DNA of 64,000 nucleotides from Raphanus sativus. Its lineage: Eukaryota; Streptophyta; Magnoliopsida; Brassicales; Brassicaceae. A model generated the notes under the pieces. That model was not told where the DNA came from. It saw only the letters and a program-made list of their open reading frames with translations, and did not search any database. Made by a program: the position numbers and the translations under genes. Positions within the stretch are counted from its first letter, which is position 1. Each line of letters opens with the position of its first letter. This document shows, piece after piece, positions 62,992-64,000 of this stretch. Location: NCBI RefSeq assembly GCF_000801105.2, contig NC_079519.1:6446668-6510667 (forward strand). Direction: 5' to 3'.

Positions 62992-64000
62992 ATGGAAAAT
63001 GGTAATGGAGAAGGAAAGGGAGAGTTCATAAACCAAAACAACAACAATGACTATTTCCTCGACTCCATGTCAATGCTCTCTTCTCTTCCTCCTTGCTGGG
63101 ACTCTTCTCTTCCCCCTCCTCATCCTCCTCCTCCTCCTCCCCCACAATCTCTCCTCCACGCTCTCACCGTCGACGCCTCTTTCCCCGACCAGTTCCATCA
63201 CCCTCAGGCAAACAAACTATCATCTTTTACATCATATATAAAACACTATATATAATCCAAAAGTCTTTCTGATTCCTGACATGACATCTTTTTGTGTTGT
63301 ATGTTAATCACTACAACCTAAAAGTCTTTCTGATTCCTTACATGACATCTTTGTGTGTTGTTGTTTGTTAATAATGCAGGAGTCAGGTGGCCCAAGCCAA
63401 GATGGGTTGCAGGTACAAGGAACAGTCTCCACCACGAGCGCACCTGTGGCCCGTCAGAAGCCAAGGGTCCGAGCTAGGAGAGGCCAAGCCACAGATCCTC
63501 ACAGCATTGCTGAGCGGGTATATCTCCATTATTCATTTACCTCACGGTCTCTTTTGTTGCCTTGAGTTCATCAGATTGTATTGGCTTTGTGCAGTTGAGA
63601 AGGGAACGTATTGCAGAGAGAATGAAGTCTCTTCAAGAACTTGTTCCCAACACCAACAAGGTAACACAATACTTTCTTGTTTTTTCTATACAACTCTTGT
63701 CTTGATCTGCATAATAAAAACTGAATTGGTTGATGCAGACAGATAAAGCGTCAATGCTGGACGAGATCATCGAGTACGTTAGGTTCCTTCAGCTTCAAGT
63801 CAAAGTACTAAGCGTGAGCAGATTAGGAGGTGCGAGGGCAGCTGGTGGTCCAGGCTTCAATGGTCTCACCTCCGAGGTCAGTTTCCCTTTTTTAGCTAAA
63901 GTGGCATATCATATCTGTAACATCCCTATCCCGGGCCTATTTTTGTTTTAAGGAGAACGGGTTTCTCTACGGCCCATTTGCCAAAAACCTAGGGTTTCTC
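62992..64000 (+). CDS. LRL3: LRL3-like bHLH transcription factor, 5' part (4 exons visible, continues beyond the window)
   Basis: Exons 62992-63207, 63380-63517, 63595-63660, 63739-63876; the last donor is CGAG/GTCAGT and the next exon lies beyond 64000. The N-terminus is [19 protein letters not shown], then [12 protein letters not shown] with a proline run. The bHLH is spread over exons 2-4: [40 protein letters not shown] and [20 protein letters not shown]. The basic region has the His-Glu-Arg-type E-box contacts (HSIAERLRRER). LRL (LJRHL1-like) factors act in the nucleus downstream of RSL genes in root-hair growth. Exon 1 ends CCTCAG/GCAAAC, so intron 1 has a GC donor. The start at 62992 was preferred over an in-frame ATG at 62938 because MENGNGEG matches the family N-terminus. 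Positional match At5g58010. Confidence 0.92.
63255..63365 (+). repeat. Tandem duplication inside LRL3 intron 1
   Basis: AAAAGTCTTTCTGATTCCT, ACATGACATCTTT and TGTGTTG occur in order twice (from about 63258 and about 63319), about 61 bases apart. The second copy lies just before the acceptor AATAATGCAG. Confidence 0.8.
63916..64000 (+). mobile_element. Possible LTR start inside LRL3 intron 4
   Basis: TGTAACATCCCTATCCCGGG begins at 63916 with base composition unlike the surrounding intron. Many plant Ty3-type LTRs start TGTAACA-C/T-CCC. Only 85 bases are visible, so the other end, target duplication and internal genes cannot be checked. Confidence 0.3.

Overview
This is nuclear plant DNA. Almost every gene has many GT-AG introns, and the proteins are plant families: a PTEN-type class II formin, a phototropin, a ROS3-type RRM protein, a GPI-anchored GH17/X8 protein, a temperature-induced lipocalin and an LRL bHLH factor. 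Products and gene order match, from memory of the Arabidopsis map, the block At5g58230 down to At5g58010, so the source is a crucifer. Several Arabidopsis genes of the block are missing and one is decaying in place. With the heavy AT-rich repeat load this suggests a Brassiceae genome (Brassica, Raphanus, Sinapis type) after whole-genome triplication. I cannot fix the species.

Layout: MSI1 5' end (-, 1-272); FH13 formin (-, 1632-7265); PHOT2 (-, 8310-13237); ROS3 (+, 14263-16702), head-to-head with PHOT2; Aha1_N-domain co-chaperone (-, 17023-18184); At5g58100-like membrane protein (-, 18622-25430, 24 exons); a 6.7 kb repeat-rich gap holding a Helitron, a TIR element, a 0.39 kb tandem duplication and a retroelement-like remnant; GH17/X8 protein (+, 32151-34179); a second repeat-rich stretch (34180-44992) with an unidentified serine-rich gene (-, 38412-39227), a frameshifted BAHD acyltransferase (+, 39919-41276) and extreme AT-rich DNA; TIL lipocalin (+, 44993-45687); YKT61 SNARE (-, 46074-47511); SVL4-like GDPD-like protein (+, 48270-51944); FIPS5 (-, 52647-57365); a decayed TRS31/TRAPPC5 gene (+, about 58262-59160); RTF2 (-, 59535-60590); a telomere-motif array and a purine-rich minisatellite (61163-62330); LRL3 bHLH (+, from 62992, leaving the window).

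The genes form no operon or single pathway. They are housekeeping and signalling genes kept together by ancestry: chromatin, actin, blue light, DNA demethylation, chaperone, wall, membrane traffic, mRNA 3' processing, replication termination and root hairs. The exon models were built by hand from splice signals. Summed coding lengths came out as whole codons with no internal stop, and protein lengths sit close to those I remember for the Arabidopsis orthologues. I found no new multi-gene system. The most notable items are the in-place TRS31 pseudogene, the frameshifted BAHD gene, five GC-AG introns, the Helitron junction, and the repeat-expanded intron and coding tracts.
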